Shown here: in pieces, positions 9,936-20,739 of the stretch | Layout of the letters: the number at the start of each line of letters is the position of its first letter | Position numbering within the stretch: position 1 is the first letter of the stretch | DNA from: Alnus glutinosa | Taxonomy: Eukaryota; Streptophyta; Magnoliopsida; Fagales; Betulaceae | Direction of reading: 5' to 3' | Assembly: GCF_958979055.1 (NCBI RefSeq) | Contig: NC_084886.1 | Coordinates: forward strand, 38,584,154-38,648,153 | DNA: 64,000 nucleotides | Made by a program: the position numbers and the translations under genes | The notes under the pieces: generated by a model | The model's input: the letters and a program-made list of their open reading frames with translations, nothing else | Databases searched by the model: none | What the model was told of the DNA's origin: nothing

Positions 9936-10976
9936 TTAGAGCATTCTCAATGGACTCTTTAAAATTTCACTAAATTTTAGTGAAAGAATCCACTTTTTTG
10001 TGTTTAACTATCGCTTTTAAAAAGTTTTATACATCAAACTCTCTAAACATTTCTTTATTTTAACTAAATATTATTTTTTTATTGGTTTTGGAGCAACTAC
10101 TTTAACTATTTAAACATAAAAAATTTAAGGGGATCGATTCCCTTTGTAAGGATTTGGAGGGAAACTAAAATAAAATAATTAAAAAATGAATAGAGAAAGA
10201 ATTTAGAGCATTTGTAGTGAAGTCATCAAACAGACAAAATCACCAAAATCAGATGATTTTGCTCAAAATATCATATCCAACGAGCTCTCTACTTCTACAG
10301 TAAATTTGCAGATTGTCAGAAACCCCCGTCTAATGAGACGAGGGCAAAACCAATCGTCACTTAATATTTTGTAATTTTTTTATTCCAAATCGATCTTCTC
10401 TCTCCTCTTCCTATTCATCGTCGTCTCGGCTGCGACAACGTCGTCGGAGTTGGATCCTTTGATTCGATAGGTCGTGGACGGCACGAATGGCCGGTTAGGC
10501 ACGGAGCACCGACTTAGTGAGCTGTTCAAGCGAAGGTATGGCAAGTTGTCGGTGAACCACGTCGTGATTGACCCAGTTCTCGGACCTCACCTCATCAGTG
10601 TTACCAACAAGGCTCCGATCTTGCCTACCGAAGATCTTTTGGTCGATTTTGCTAACCCGAACGATCTACTGTTTTTTTTTAATTTCTTTTTTATAGAACT
10701 AATAAAAAATTAGTATTTATTTAAAGTAGAAAATATTTGAAAAGTTTGGTATTTAGAGCTTTTGAAAAGTAAGTAGTTAAAATGACAAAAATGATATTTT
10801 TCGTCAAAAATTCAACAAATTTTGACGACTTCACTACATATGCTCTTTGGGGGTTAAAAATAGAGAGAGATTTTACTATTTACCATTTTAGAAAAACTTT
10901 AAAGAGTTTGATGCATAGGTTATTTTGACAACATTCACCAAAATTTGGTAAAATTTTTGAAGTAGGATGCTCTTAT
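9936..10976. mobile_element. MITE-like inverted-repeat element containing a second one
   Basis: The left end (ttagagcattctcaatgg...) and right end (ggatgctcttata) are imperfect inverted repeats extending over ~80 bases, including catcaaactctctaaa on the left and its complement tttaaagagtttgatg near 10898 on the right. The interior is interrupted by another inverted-repeat element at 10204-10847. No transposase ORF is present. Confidence 0.6.
10204..10847. mobile_element. Inner MITE carrying a GC-rich gene-like fragment
   Basis: Ends agagcatttgtagtgaagtc / gacttcactacatatgctct are inverted repeats with one mismatch. The interior (about 10395-10670) is GC-richer than its surroundings and has codon-like composition, with an open frame of ~75 codons lacking an ATG (reads ...RLGTEHRLSELFKRRYGKLSV...). 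This looks like a captured host-gene fragment, as in Pack-type elements, but I do not recognise the source. Confidence 0.6.
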
Positions 10977-11002
10977 ATATTCTCGCTTAGTTATTTCCTT
11001 AA

Positions 11003-11010
11003 GCGGGAAA
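11003..11010 (-). promoter_or_regulatory. E2F-type site upstream of CAP-D3
   Basis: gcgggaaa on the plus strand is TTTCCCGC on the minus strand, an exact match to the canonical E2F element, 98 bp before the CAP-D3 ATG. Condensin subunits are needed in proliferating cells, so the site makes biological sense. Function is inferred from sequence only. Confidence 0.6.
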
Positions 11011-11107
11011 GCCAAAATTCAAAGCTTCTTTGAAAACACGGAACAGAGAGGGATTACACAAATGACACCTTCACAGTGACCTCAAGACCTCTGTACTGGT
11101 CACATCC

Positions 11108-14100
11108 ATGGAGGAATCCATATCCCGAATAATCTCAGAGCTCGAAGAGATCCGCCACTTGGACAACCCCACAACCCAACTCTCCGAACCCTCTCTCTTA
11201 GACCTCCAAACCCTCCTCGATTCCCATGATTCGGAACTCCTGGACCGCCTCTTCGACGGCCTGTCGTCCAAGTCCCTCTCTCTTCCCAACCATCTGGTCC
11301 GTCCGATCGCCTCAGCCATGGACTCGGGCCCGACCCATTTGTCCCTTTTGGCGTCTAAGGTTTACCTCTCTCTGCTTCTCTCACCCAACGCCCCCGTTTT
11401 CACTCTGTTCACTCCCATGTCGTTTCTCACTCTCTTTCGCTCTATCCGCCGATCTCTCAAGCGCCGGACATCAGCCCCGCCCACCGATACTGAGGGATCC
11501 CACGTAGTCCCGGCCAGACGGAAGCAAAAGGGCGGTGGGGCTCGAGACAAGGGGTTAAGGAAAAATGCCAGAAATTCGTACAGTGAGAGCGAAGAGGGCG
11601 AATTCGATGTTGGGGATTTGTTTCCTTTGCTTGAGAGGTTAGAATTGGTAATGGGTTTGATTCATTTGGACCGGTTTCCGGATAGTTTGAAGTCTCTGGT
11701 CCAAACCGTGGTTGAAATTCCGGTAATGGCGGTTGAATTGTGTGGTAATTCCGCTGGTTTTAACCGACTAATTGAATTGTGCTCACGGGTCTTGAGCGAA
11801 GTGTTAAGGCCTGAGCATGGTGAGCAGGCAGACACAGCAGCCGAGGTGTTGAAGTCGTTGTCGCAGTTGATTCTTCGGCTTAAATCTCCAGCCCGGACGT
11901 TCGCTTTGGGGTTCGTGACGAATAGAATGATGGGATTAACGAAGGTATCTAATGGAGTGAAGAAAGCGGTAGTGAATTTTCCAAGGTACTTGGCGCAGAA
12001 GGCGCCGGAGAAGTCTGAGCCTCGGGCTTTAGCTGTGGAGTCGATCATGGAGATTGTTAAAGTTATGGAATTCGAGGATCAAATTGGGTTTGTGGAGTAT
12101 GTGGTGAAGATGACACAAGGAAAGGCCAACCTTAGGCTCTTGGCGGTTGATCTTATTTTGATGCTTATGATGTCTTTGAGGGATCCATTGGGGGTGGGTT
12201 CCGGCATTGAAGTGAAGGATTCATGGGGGTTGAGGTGTCTGGAGGCTTTGATTCTGCGTTGTTCAGATACAAGCACGACAATCCGTGCTCGCGCCTTGTC
12301 AAATTTAGCGCAGCTATTGGGGTTTTTGGCTGATGACAATAAGAGCCGGGCCGTGTTGAAAGAAGTTATGGGGTTTGGTGATGCTGGGGAGCAAATATTG
12401 GAAGGTGGAATGAATGATCTTTTGAGAAAAAGGTGTACGGATGAGAAGGCAGCAGTGAGGAAGTCTGCACTTGTGCTAATTACCAAGTTGACTGCCCTTC
12501 TGGGTGGTGCCTTTGATGGAGCTCTGCTCAAGAGCATGGGAATAGCATGTTCGGATCCTCTTGTTAGCATAAGGAAAGCGGCGATTTCTGCTCTTTCAGA
12601 GGTTAGTTAGTTTTCTGCTTTTGCTTCATCTTCTGTTTCTCTTGAACTGGTGTTGTTTTTGTTACATGGTATGATTGGTATATGATATCTAATTGCTCTG
12701 TGCCTATATTATATTTACACACAATTGTGATAGTGTGTTCTTTGGGACACTCGATCTACATTTCAACACTAAAATATTAGGATAAAAGTGTTTGTGTGTG
12801 AATATTTTAGAAGCGGCAGACAACCCAAGCCAAATCCAAGATACCTGAATCTAGAATGTCAAGCAGCTGGCGGCTATCCCAATCACGCTAAGTCTACATG
12901 CGTATCTGATGAAGAAGGCATGCCTAAGAAAGACTATACCTTATCTGATGAAGAAGGAATGCTTATGATTTGGATGTACTAGTTGGATTGGGATTAGATT
13001 GGATAGTTGTATTAGAATTTCAGTGCTTTTCTTATTTAAGGAAGACTTTCAACAAAGAACTCCTCATAGAGGATTTTCATCAAACATTTATTGTCTTTCC
13101 CAACTGAAAAGAGCTATCTCTGTTTTCTTCTTGTTGTTTGCTCTTCAGAATATGTTCACTTTCTAGAATAGATGTCTAGTCCTGACCAACTTGAGCACAA
13201 ATTTCTTATTCAAGAACTATTTTGCATCTGTTTATAGTAATTTTTCTATTAGTAATGATTCTTTTGGTTGTTCGGCTGTGTCTAGTACATATGGATGTAT
13301 ATAATTATGGTGCCGCTAATTGAACTGTGGACGTATTAGGCGAAAATTTAGGCTTTCATGCCTTCAGAGGCAATAGGAACTTAAGGTTCCTATTGATTGA
13401 GAATAAGAAAATATATAACTAAAGGGATAAACTGACTACTTTGAGAGGATTGAACCTCCAATTGATCACTTTGAGGGGATCACCTTCCAATTGCCTTAGG
13501 CAAAATTATGTTTATTCTTCACTTAATTGCCATACGGCATCTACACTGAATTTATAGAATAAAGCAAGACTTATTTAGATATGAAAATCTAGGATTTAGC
13601 CTATTAGGGAAATAAAATCAAAATATACTACTAATACAGCTCATTAAGGAAATAAAAATTTAGGGTTCCTAACATTCCCCCACCCTTAAAAACAACCTTG
13701 CCATCAAGGTTGATTATTAATTAAACATGTCTCCAATCTCGTCCTCGATCCCATGGCGGCCACCATGTTTTCATTAAATGGGCTCTGATACCAAATGATA
13801 AGAACGTAAGAGTTTCTATCGATTAAAAGTAAGAAAATATAGAACTAAAGGGATAAGCTAACCACTTTGAGGGGGTCGGATCTCCAATTGATTACTTTGA
13901 GGGGATCAACCTCCAATTGCCTTTGGCAAAATTATGTTTATTCTTCACTTAATCATACGAAATCTACATTGAATTTATAGAGTACTTAGGTGAGAAAATC
14001 TAGGGTTTAGCCTACTAAATAAAATCAAAATATACTGATACAACTTATTAAGGAAATAAAAATCTAGGGTTCTAACAAGAGGGCTTCTTTTATGATTTTT

Positions 14101-17100
14101 CTAGATACTGTGAAATAATGTCTTCTTAATTTTCTTTTTTTCCATTTGGATTCTTGGTTTTCAGGTTTTGTCTGAGTTATTATGCTTGCTCCCGACAAAT
14201 TTTTCTGTTTCTTTTTCCCTTGCATCTGCTAGTATACATCTTGGTGTGTACATTTGAACTTCTGGTAAAATATGCATGGACTTCGCAGGCTTTCAGAACA
14301 TTCTCAGATGAAACTGTGACTATGGAGTGGCTTCATTCAGTTCCACGTTTAATAACTGATAATGAATCTAGTATTCAAGAAGAATGTGAGAACTTGTTTC
14401 TGGAATTGGTACTGGACCGAATAACTAGAGCTGGATCTACTGGTTCTCCCCAAAATGGATCCGTTTTCCATGATTCAAGTCTGAAAGCAAAAAGTTTAGA
14501 GAGGGAAATGGAGTTTTTATTTCCTGATGGGACGCTGGGTCTCTTGAGAGAAATTTGCAATGGAGAGGTGACACCTTGGGTGAAGAAAATTTGTGCAAGC
14601 TTGGGTAAGAAGAAACGGCTTAGGCACAAAATCGTTATTGCACTTCAGAATATTATCAGGACATCTGAGTCTCTCTGGTTGAGGCAATCGATGCTAATAG
14701 AGAAGTGGACAGCACCACCGGGTGCTTGGCTTCTTCTATCTGAGGTGTCAGCATACCTTTCAAAAGCAGTGGACTGGGAGTTCCTCCATCATCATTGGCA
14801 GCTTCTTGACAAGTATAGAGTAAGAGGTGACCTTAAAAATCCTTTGGCAGTAGGAGATGCACATGAAGAAGAAGAGGACACAGAATCCAATTCTGTTTCT
14901 TGGGCTAGGGATCGTGTTTTCCTTTTGCAAACAATCTCTAATGTTTCCGTGGAGCTTCCTCCAGAACCTGCAGCAGATTTAGCCCATAACTTGCTTAAAC
15001 GAATTGAAGAGTTCAATATGCATTCAACTGAGGTATCTATCATTTGATATCATTGAATAGTGTACTAGGTGCAGTGAAGTTTCTTTCTTTTCTTTTCTCA
15101 AATGCTTTATTTGTCAACACGCTTGTTTGCACGTAGTAGATCTTGATGGTAAAAGCACTCCAATGAATATAATTAATGCACTCTGATAAATCTCAATAAA
15201 TTTTTATGGAACTTTAGGACTTGATTTTATGTATTGGCTCAGAATTTGCTCACTTGGATTGAGGGCATGCCTTGCTTGTGATGTTTCTTACCTTTTACAT
15301 ACCGGTGTTTTTTTTTGGGGCTGTATTTTGAGTTAATGTTAGTGTGACGTGCCACATCACTTGGGTATGAGAATAGAAATGTGCTTATATGTATATTTGC
15401 ACCCTTCTTGACACAACGCATTTTAAAGCAATGATGGTCATGAACCTATCAGAACCCTGCAGTTAAGTATGTTTCTGTGAGAGTAGTACCAGGATGGGTA
15501 ACCTCCTGATAAGTCTGGTTTGGGGGAGCCAAAAGCGAACAATATTGTGTCGTTTAGGGTGGGTTGTTACATTTAGACCATTAGTTGGTAAGTTATTTTT
15601 TGATTACTTCCTTTTTCTCCTCAATATTTGCACCAGCATATGTAATTAATTAGTATCTGTGATGGCAGGTTGATGCTCATGTAAAAGCCCTAAGGACATT
15701 GTGCAAGCGGAAGGCTTCAAATCCTGAGGAGGCTGATACACTTGTCATTAAATGGGTAGACCAGCTTCTCCCTAAAGCTTCACAGATTTTAGAAAAGTAT
15801 ATCTTAGAGGCTTCTGAAGCAAATAAATCTGGCAGCTTTTTCACACCACCAAGTAGAAAGGGCAAGAGAGCAGCAGTCATGTCCAGGTTACTGTCAGAAG
15901 CAGTCACGGCAGTTTATACGATTGGATCTTTGGTTATTGTCTGTCCAGCTGCTGATATGAATGCTATTACTCCACTATTGCACACCATAATCACTTCGGG
16001 AAATTCTGGTCCCAAATTCAATAAATTGCCAGGCCTTACAGCTTCTCTAAAGCAAACAGCCCCCTCTTTATACATTCAAGCTTGGTTGACAATGGGGAAG
16101 ATTTGCCTTGCAGATGGGAAACTTGCAAAGAAGTATATTCCTCTTTTTGTACAGGTTTGGGCTTTTGACTTGGCATCATTTCATTCCCATGGTTTTGAAT
16201 GAATTTATGGAAACCCATTTCATTCCCTCTGGATTTCTAAGAAACACATATTCTTCTATGACTTTTCTTTAGCAATCGTGTTCACCTGGAGCCATTCATC
16301 TTAATGACAGGGTTCTCTCTGTATTTGTAAGAAATCTCAGTTTTCACAAACTCTCTTTTTGTATATTTTACCTGACTTGGTGCAGAGGATTCCTTAGGTT
16401 CAACTGGCGTGTATGTTATTTAAAGATACTGATTTGAGGATATGGTTTTTTTTTTTTTTCCCCTGTAGCATGCATGTGTCCCACCTCCCAAGTATTTTTT
16501 GGTTCTGAATAACAATGGAAACCAAATTTTCAATGTCGCATTCTTATTCCAGGAGCTTGAAAAGAGTGATTGTGCTGCCCTACGCAACAATCTTGTAGTG
16601 ATGATGGCAGATTTTTGCGTTCGTTATACTGCTCTAGTTGATTGGTAAGGTCTTTTAAACGATCAACATGAATATAATATGCATTTGAACAGTCTCCAAT
16701 AGTTAACTGTTATTTGAAGTCAACAGTTACATAGCAAAGATCACAAAGTGTCTCTGTGATCCATGTGAACTTGTGAGAAGGCAGACATTTGTATTGCTCT
16801 CAAGATTATTGCAGGTACATTTTTGTTCTGGTGTTCTGTCATTTCTGATGTTATTCATATGTTTCCATTTTGACTTCATTCTCATAATCAGAGGGACTAT
16901 GTGAAGTGGAGAGGAGTGCTATTCCTCCGATTTCTTTTGTCACTTGTTGACGAATCAGAAAAGATAAGACAACTCGCCGATTACCTTTTCCGGAGTATTT
17001 TAAAAGGTGACAAGGTTCTCACAAGTAATCAAATTCGCAGTCGAAGTAGTTGGTAGTACATGTTTGTCGTTGGGCATTGACTCTAAATTCTAATGAATGT

Positions 17101-18324
17101 TTTTGCAGTCAAGGCACCTCTTCTAGCTTATAACAGTTTCGTGGAAGCCATTTTTGTTCTGAATGACTGCCATGCCCATAGTGGACATACTGATTCTCAG
17201 GGCTCACAAGTTGAGAGCCAACTTTTCTCCATCAGGTTCGAACTGTCTTGTATTTGGCAAGAACAGAAGTAGCTCCACAATAGACATGCACATTTATAAC
17301 TAGTATTTGTTGTTTCCAGGGGTAATGATGAGAGTTCGAGATCTAAAAGAATGCATATCTATGTTTCTCTTCTGAAACAAATGGCTCCAGAGCACCTTTT
17401 AGCCACCTTTGCAAAGTTATGTGCAGAGATTCTTGCTGCGGCATCTGATGGTATGCTCAATATAGAAGATATTACTGGACAATCTGTTCTGCAGGTACTA
17501 ATCTAACACGTATTTAATAATTCTGCTGTGGGTGAGCTCGTACATTATTATCGTGGAATATGGTGAGAATGATCAAGGTGATCACAAGTGTTAATGTAAA
17601 ATCTGCATTTTAATTGAGGGAGCAGGATGCTTTCCAAATTCTTGCCTGCAAAGAGATCCGAATTGCGTCCAACCGTGGATCGTCATCTGACTCAGCAGAT
17701 ATTGATGAAGAAGGCGGAGATAGTGGAGCATTAGCAGCTGCTGCTAGAGGAAGGGCTGCAACTCAAGCAGTCAGAAAGGGCCTTATCCAAAATACCATCC
17801 CCATCTTTATAGAGCTGAAACGCCTATTAGAAAGCAAGAACAGCCCCCTCATAGGATCCCTCATGGAATGCCTCAGAATCCTTCTCAAGGACTACAAGAA
17901 TGAGATCGATGACATATTGGTTGCTGATAAGCAGCTTCAGAAAGAGCTCATCTATGACATGCAAAAGTACGATTCTGCAAAGGCCAAATCAACGGCTGCA
18001 GAGGCTGTTGCCAAAATGCAAAAATCAAGTGGCTATCGGTCACCTGATGTTTCTAAGGTAAAACATAACCAGAATAAGCTGACCGACAAGTTGAAAAATG
18101 ATTCAAAACTGGCTTCAGCAATGGCAGATGCAGCGGCTGCAGCCAAAGCCCGGTCTGTGCTAAGGGAAGTTAACAAGGGGACATCTACACCGCCTCTTAG
18201 TTCCATAAGTGTGCCTAAACTCAAGTCTTGTAATGGTACAAGCACTTCACAATGTGATCGGCCTTTAGATGTATTAGAATCTTTGAGGAAAAGACAGTCT
18301 TTTGATTCTGATGAAGAAAACTGA
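11108..18324 (+). CDS. CAPD3: Condensin-2 complex subunit D3 (CAP-D3)
   Basis: HEAT-repeat subunit of condensin II, which shapes and organises chromosomes in the nucleus. Nine exons read by eye: 11108-12601, 14289-15032, 15669-16154, 16553-16644, 16727-16814, 16892-17006, 17109-17235, 17320-17494, 17626-18324, all with GT-AG introns; they sum to 4020 nt (1339 residues, close to the ~1300 usual in plants). Residues 1-500 are helical HEAT-like repeats with a basic/acidic insert (about 125-160). Exons 4-7 encode the Cnd1-type core (DPCELVRRQTFVLLSRLLQ, DYVKWRGVLF). The C-terminal exon has an acidic SSDSADIDEEGGDSG stretch, an alanine-rich helix and a basic tail typical of plant D3. Introns 1 and 2 host a TRIM and a Cassandra LTR. 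No disabling change was seen. Confidence 0.95.
12780..13170. mobile_element. Possible solo LTR remnant in CAP-D3 intron 1
   Basis: The sequence resembles the 3' part of a plant copia LTR: a run of ggattgggattagattgg, a short stretch of Pol II leader-like sequence (cttatttaaggaagac) and a TC-rich end near the gctcttcagaa at 13140. It also contains a direct repeat of tatctgatgaagaagg (12904, 12941). No target duplication or paired LTR was found, so this is a weak call. Confidence 0.3.
13371..14077 (-). mobile_element. TRIM retrotransposon in CAP-D3 intron 1
   Basis: Two diverged LTRs, 13371-13674 and 13796-14077, flank a 121-bp interior, with a perfect 5-bp target duplication AGAGG at 13366-13370 and 14078-14082. 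On the minus strand the right LTR is followed by TGGTATCAGAGC (complement at 13782-13793), the classic initiator-Met tRNA primer site, and the left LTR is preceded by a purine tract (complement at 13675-13690). There is no coding capacity. LTRs start TGTTAG on the minus strand. It is removed with the intron. Confidence 0.92.
15343..15571 (+). mobile_element. Solo Cassandra LTR carrying a 5S rRNA-like segment
   Basis: Bases ~15445-15525 are clearly 5S rRNA-derived: tatcagaaccctgcagtta, gagagtagtaccaggatggg and taacctcctg match the plant 5S gene in order, with substitutions. They sit inside an LTR-like unit that begins TGTGACG and ends GTTGTTACA, with the near-perfect flanking duplication gttag/tttag. 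5S sequence embedded in a short LTR is the hallmark of Cassandra TRIMs. It is not a functional 5S gene: several conserved positions, including the internal promoter (AGTTAAGTATG, GGATGGGTAACC), are changed. It lies in CAP-D3 intron 2. Confidence 0.85.
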
Positions 18325-18639
18325 TGCCTCTAATAATATATACTTTCCCATCAAGGTGCAACTGAAAGCTTTAAGACCTTGATACAGGAGCTTACACTCA
18401 TTGGCCATTTGATTTTCATTTATACCAACATTTTTCTATACTATTGGATTGTACTTCCTCTCGTAAGTAATATACCAAGAGTAGATATTGCTTAAGCTTT
18501 TAAACCTTGTTTCCCTCCATATCAAAGCCATGAATATCTGTTTGCCCCAACAGAATGGTTAAGCACGAAGCAAGTCCAACACCCACACGCCCAGAAAAGG
18601 GGGACAAAAAAAAAGTGTAATAACTTCACATAAAGACGC
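18325..18639 (+). other. CAP-D3 3' flank
   Basis: Presumed 3' UTR and terminator region of CAP-D3. AT-rich with no ORF; a possible poly(A) signal lies among the ataatatatac sequence just after the stop. Nothing else is recognised. Confidence 0.5.
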
Positions 18640-18783
18640 GGCCCATGGGTGTGCTGCCAAACTCGCGCCAGTCATCGGTTTTAAGTTGGTGCGGGGGAGT
18701 TTTTCTAATCCCACACCGAGAAAATGAGAAAGGAACGAAGCAGAAGCTAGGTATAAAAGGAAAGTGAACAACCTTAACAAGCA
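18640..18783 (+). promoter_or_regulatory. Orphan U2-type snRNA promoter (USE + TATA)
   Basis: The sequence matches, with scattered changes, the promoter of the U2 gene at 32008-32120 (minus): shared blocks include tcggttttaag, gggggagttttt, gagaaaatgagaaag, gaagcag and ccttaacaagc. The upstream sequence element ATCCCACACCG (18708-18718; plant consensus RTCCCACATCG) lies ~33 bp before a TATA box (TATAAAAGG, 18752), the Pol II-type spacing. Predicted transcription would start at ~18783, where a MITE is inserted. No U2, U1, U4 or U5 body is recognisable downstream. This is a promoter remnant, or the promoter of an unrecognised small RNA. Confidence 0.8.
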
Positions 18784-18898
18784 GGAAGATGATACAAAAA
18801 CACCCTTTATACACTAATTACATTCCAATTACATCCATGTGAGGGGAAGAGAGGGTGTGTAATTGGTGTATAAAATGAGTGTTTTTTTAGCATTTTCC
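18784..18898. mobile_element. 115-bp MITE with 9-bp target duplication (Mutator-type)
   Basis: Flanked by identical TAACAAGCA at 18775-18783 and 18899-18907. The first ~40 bases (ggaagatgatacaaaaacac...) and last ~40 are inverted repeats with few mismatches. Nine-base duplications and long terminal inverted repeats point to a Mutator-like MITE. It sits exactly at the predicted +1 of the snRNA promoter. Confidence 0.88.
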
Positions 18899-18907
18899 TA
18901 ACAAGCA

Positions 18908-19689
18908 TACAAACCACAATGAGAGAGCCTTGAATTGGGCCACTTCTGGTTCTAGACCGTTTCTTTGACTCTAACGTTTTGCTTCAGTGGACCTTAAAAA
19001 AATTTGAGCACATGCATGTGTAGCCAAATAGACTGGGCTTTAAGAATTTTGGGTCCTCCGAGCCCAAATTCGGGACTAGCAAGGTTTGTCAAACGAGGGG
19101 CTTTTAGAAGCAGGGGGCTGAGCAATGAGCATTGCGCACAAGCTGCTTGGACGATGCCATTTTAATTCATTTTGTCCATCTGCGGACATTTTGTTGACGG
19201 CGTTGATACGACGGAAACTATCTCTGTCTCGGGCTGGTCTATCCCCATCTCTCTGGTATTGTTCTTTCTCTCAATGAATTGAGATACTAATTGATGGGGC
19301 TAATTTTAGCACGATTTGGCTGATCGAACCCCAATTTGCATTCCTTTTTATCTATTAGGCGATCTTCCAATTCAAGGCTTGGGATTTCAGAAAACCCAAG
19401 ACCTTCATTCAGTTTTGGATTCAAAATTTTGAGATTCATTGAAACTCTGTTTCTTGGGATTATGAATTTTGTTGTTGGGAACTTTTTGAGTTGATTTTGG
19501 TGAACTGGGTTTGTCTAGTTCTTGGGATTAATTTCTTTGTTGGGAATTTTTAGAGTTGAATTGAAGTACGAATTTTGAGATTCATCTTCTTGGGATTATT
19601 GGTGTTTGGGTTGTTGATTTTGCTGTTGGGAAGTTTTCAAATTGAATTTTGGTAGACTTGGTTTGTTGAATTTTCAAGGGTGTTTGATA
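18908..19689 (+). other. Upstream region and 5' UTR of the DnaJ gene
   Basis: After the MITE, 'tac aaaccacaatgagagagcc' follows the promoter remnant but fits no snRNA I know. From about 19150 the sequence becomes T/G-rich with near-repeats of 'cttgggattat..gttgggaa' (around 19452, 19530, 19590), consistent with a long 5' UTR of the DnaJ gene. No ORF precedes its ATG. Confidence 0.5.
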
Positions 19690-20739
19690 ATGGATGGTAA
19701 TAAGGATGAAGCTCTGAGATGTGTTCGTATTGCTGAAGAAGCAATCACCTCTGGTAATAAAGAGCGTGCGCTGAAATTTATTAAGATTGCTCAACGCCTA
19801 AACCATAATTTGCAGGCAGATGAACTTTTGGCTGCGTGTGAGAAGCTCGATTCGGGGTGTCCTGTGTCTTCTAGTGATGAAAAGTTTGTCACTGAGAGTA
19901 AGAATGAGCCTGGCCCAGCAAAATCTGAAGAGGGATTAAATGGGGAGCGTAGTTATACTGCAGAACATGTCCAATTGATTACGCAGGTTAAGAGGCATAA
20001 AGATTATTATGCTATTCTTGGTATTGAAAAAAATTGTTCAGTTGAGGAGATTAGGAAGGCATATAGGAAATTGTCATTGAAAGTTCATCCTGATAAGAAT
20101 AAGGCTCCCGGTTCTGAGGAGGCGTTTAAGAAAGTATGCAAGGCATTCAAGTGTTTAAGTGATGGTGATTCAAGGAGGCAGTATGATCAGACAGGTTTTG
20201 TTGAGGAATTTGAGCATAACCAGCAGTACAATGTTAGGCGGAGGAGGAGGAGAACAGCGCATGACTTGTTTGATGATGATTTTGATCCTGATGAGATATT
20301 CAGGGCTTTCTTTGGTCAGGGAGACATGTTTCGAGCAAGCCGTGTTTATAGGACCAGAGAAATGGGTGGTCATCAGAGAGAGGATTTGCATGGAGGACCT
20401 AATCTTCTGGTCCTTCTTCAATTATTACCGTTTCTGATAATTTTCTTGCTTGCGTATTTGCCCTTTTCTGAGCCTGACTATTCTTTGCATAAGAATTACT
20501 CCTACCAGATTCCTACGATGACCGAGAAACATGGGGTGGAATTTTATGTTACATCGTCAGCATTTGAGAAGAATTATCCTCTTGGAAGTCCTGCTCGAGC
20601 TAAAATCGAGGACAATGTGATCAAGGAATACAGAAATATGCTTTTGCGCTACTGTCAAATAGAGCTCCAGAGGCATCATTGGAATAAAAATCTACCAACT
20701 CCTCACTGCGATAAGCTACATAACTCTGGATTAGCATGA
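19690..20739 (+). CDS. Membrane-anchored DnaJ chaperone (DnaJB12/dnaJ 49-like)
   Basis: A J-domain co-chaperone, by family an ER-membrane protein that recruits Hsp70 for protein quality control. It is a single uninterrupted coding exon of 349 residues. The ATG at 19690 was chosen because MDGNKDEALRC matches the family start; the open frame upstream has no ATG. Residues 1-50 are helical (EALRCVRIAEEAI), 105-167 form the J domain with the HPD motif at 133-135, 183-188 are a run of arginines, 238-258 are one hydrophobic membrane helix (LLVLLQLLPFLIIFLLAYLPF), and 262-345 are the DUF1977-type C-terminal domain. Stop TGA is followed by a possible 3'-UTR intron donor (aag|gtaaac). All hallmarks are intact. 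Confidence 0.95.
   Translation: MDGNKDEALRCVRIAEEAITSGNKERALKFIKIAQRLNHNLQADELLAACEKLDSGCPVSSSDEKFVTESKNEPGPAKSEEGLNGERSYTAEHVQLITQVKRHKDYYAILGIEKNCSVEEIRKAYRKLSLKVHPDKNKAPGSEEAFKKVCKAFKCLSDGDSRRQYDQTGFVEEFEHNQQYNVRRRRRRTAHDLFDDDFDPDEIFRAFFGQGDMFRASRVYRTREMGGHQREDLHGGPNLLVLLQLLPFLIIFLLAYLPFSEPDYSLHKNYSYQIPTMTEKHGVEFYVTSSAFEKNYPLGSPARAKIEDNVIKEYRNMLLRYCQIELQRHHWNKNLPTPHCDKLHNSGLA

Noticed and set aside
12788-12982. A 64-codon ORF in CAP-D3 intron 1
   Set aside because: It is intronic, starts without ATG context and follows a short direct repeat (DEEGM twice) in LTR-like sequence.
15445-15525. A functional 5S rRNA gene
   Set aside because: It has multiple substitutions, altered internal promoter boxes and lies within a Cassandra-type LTR in an intron.
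18908-19030. A snRNA body (U1, U2, U4, U5) after the orphan promoter
   Set aside because: Only the first four bases (ATAC, across the target duplication) agree with U1/U2; the remainder matches none that I recall.
19642-19689. Longer N-terminus of the DnaJ protein
   Set aside because: The open frame there starts with TTG, not ATG; the family start is the ATG at 19690.
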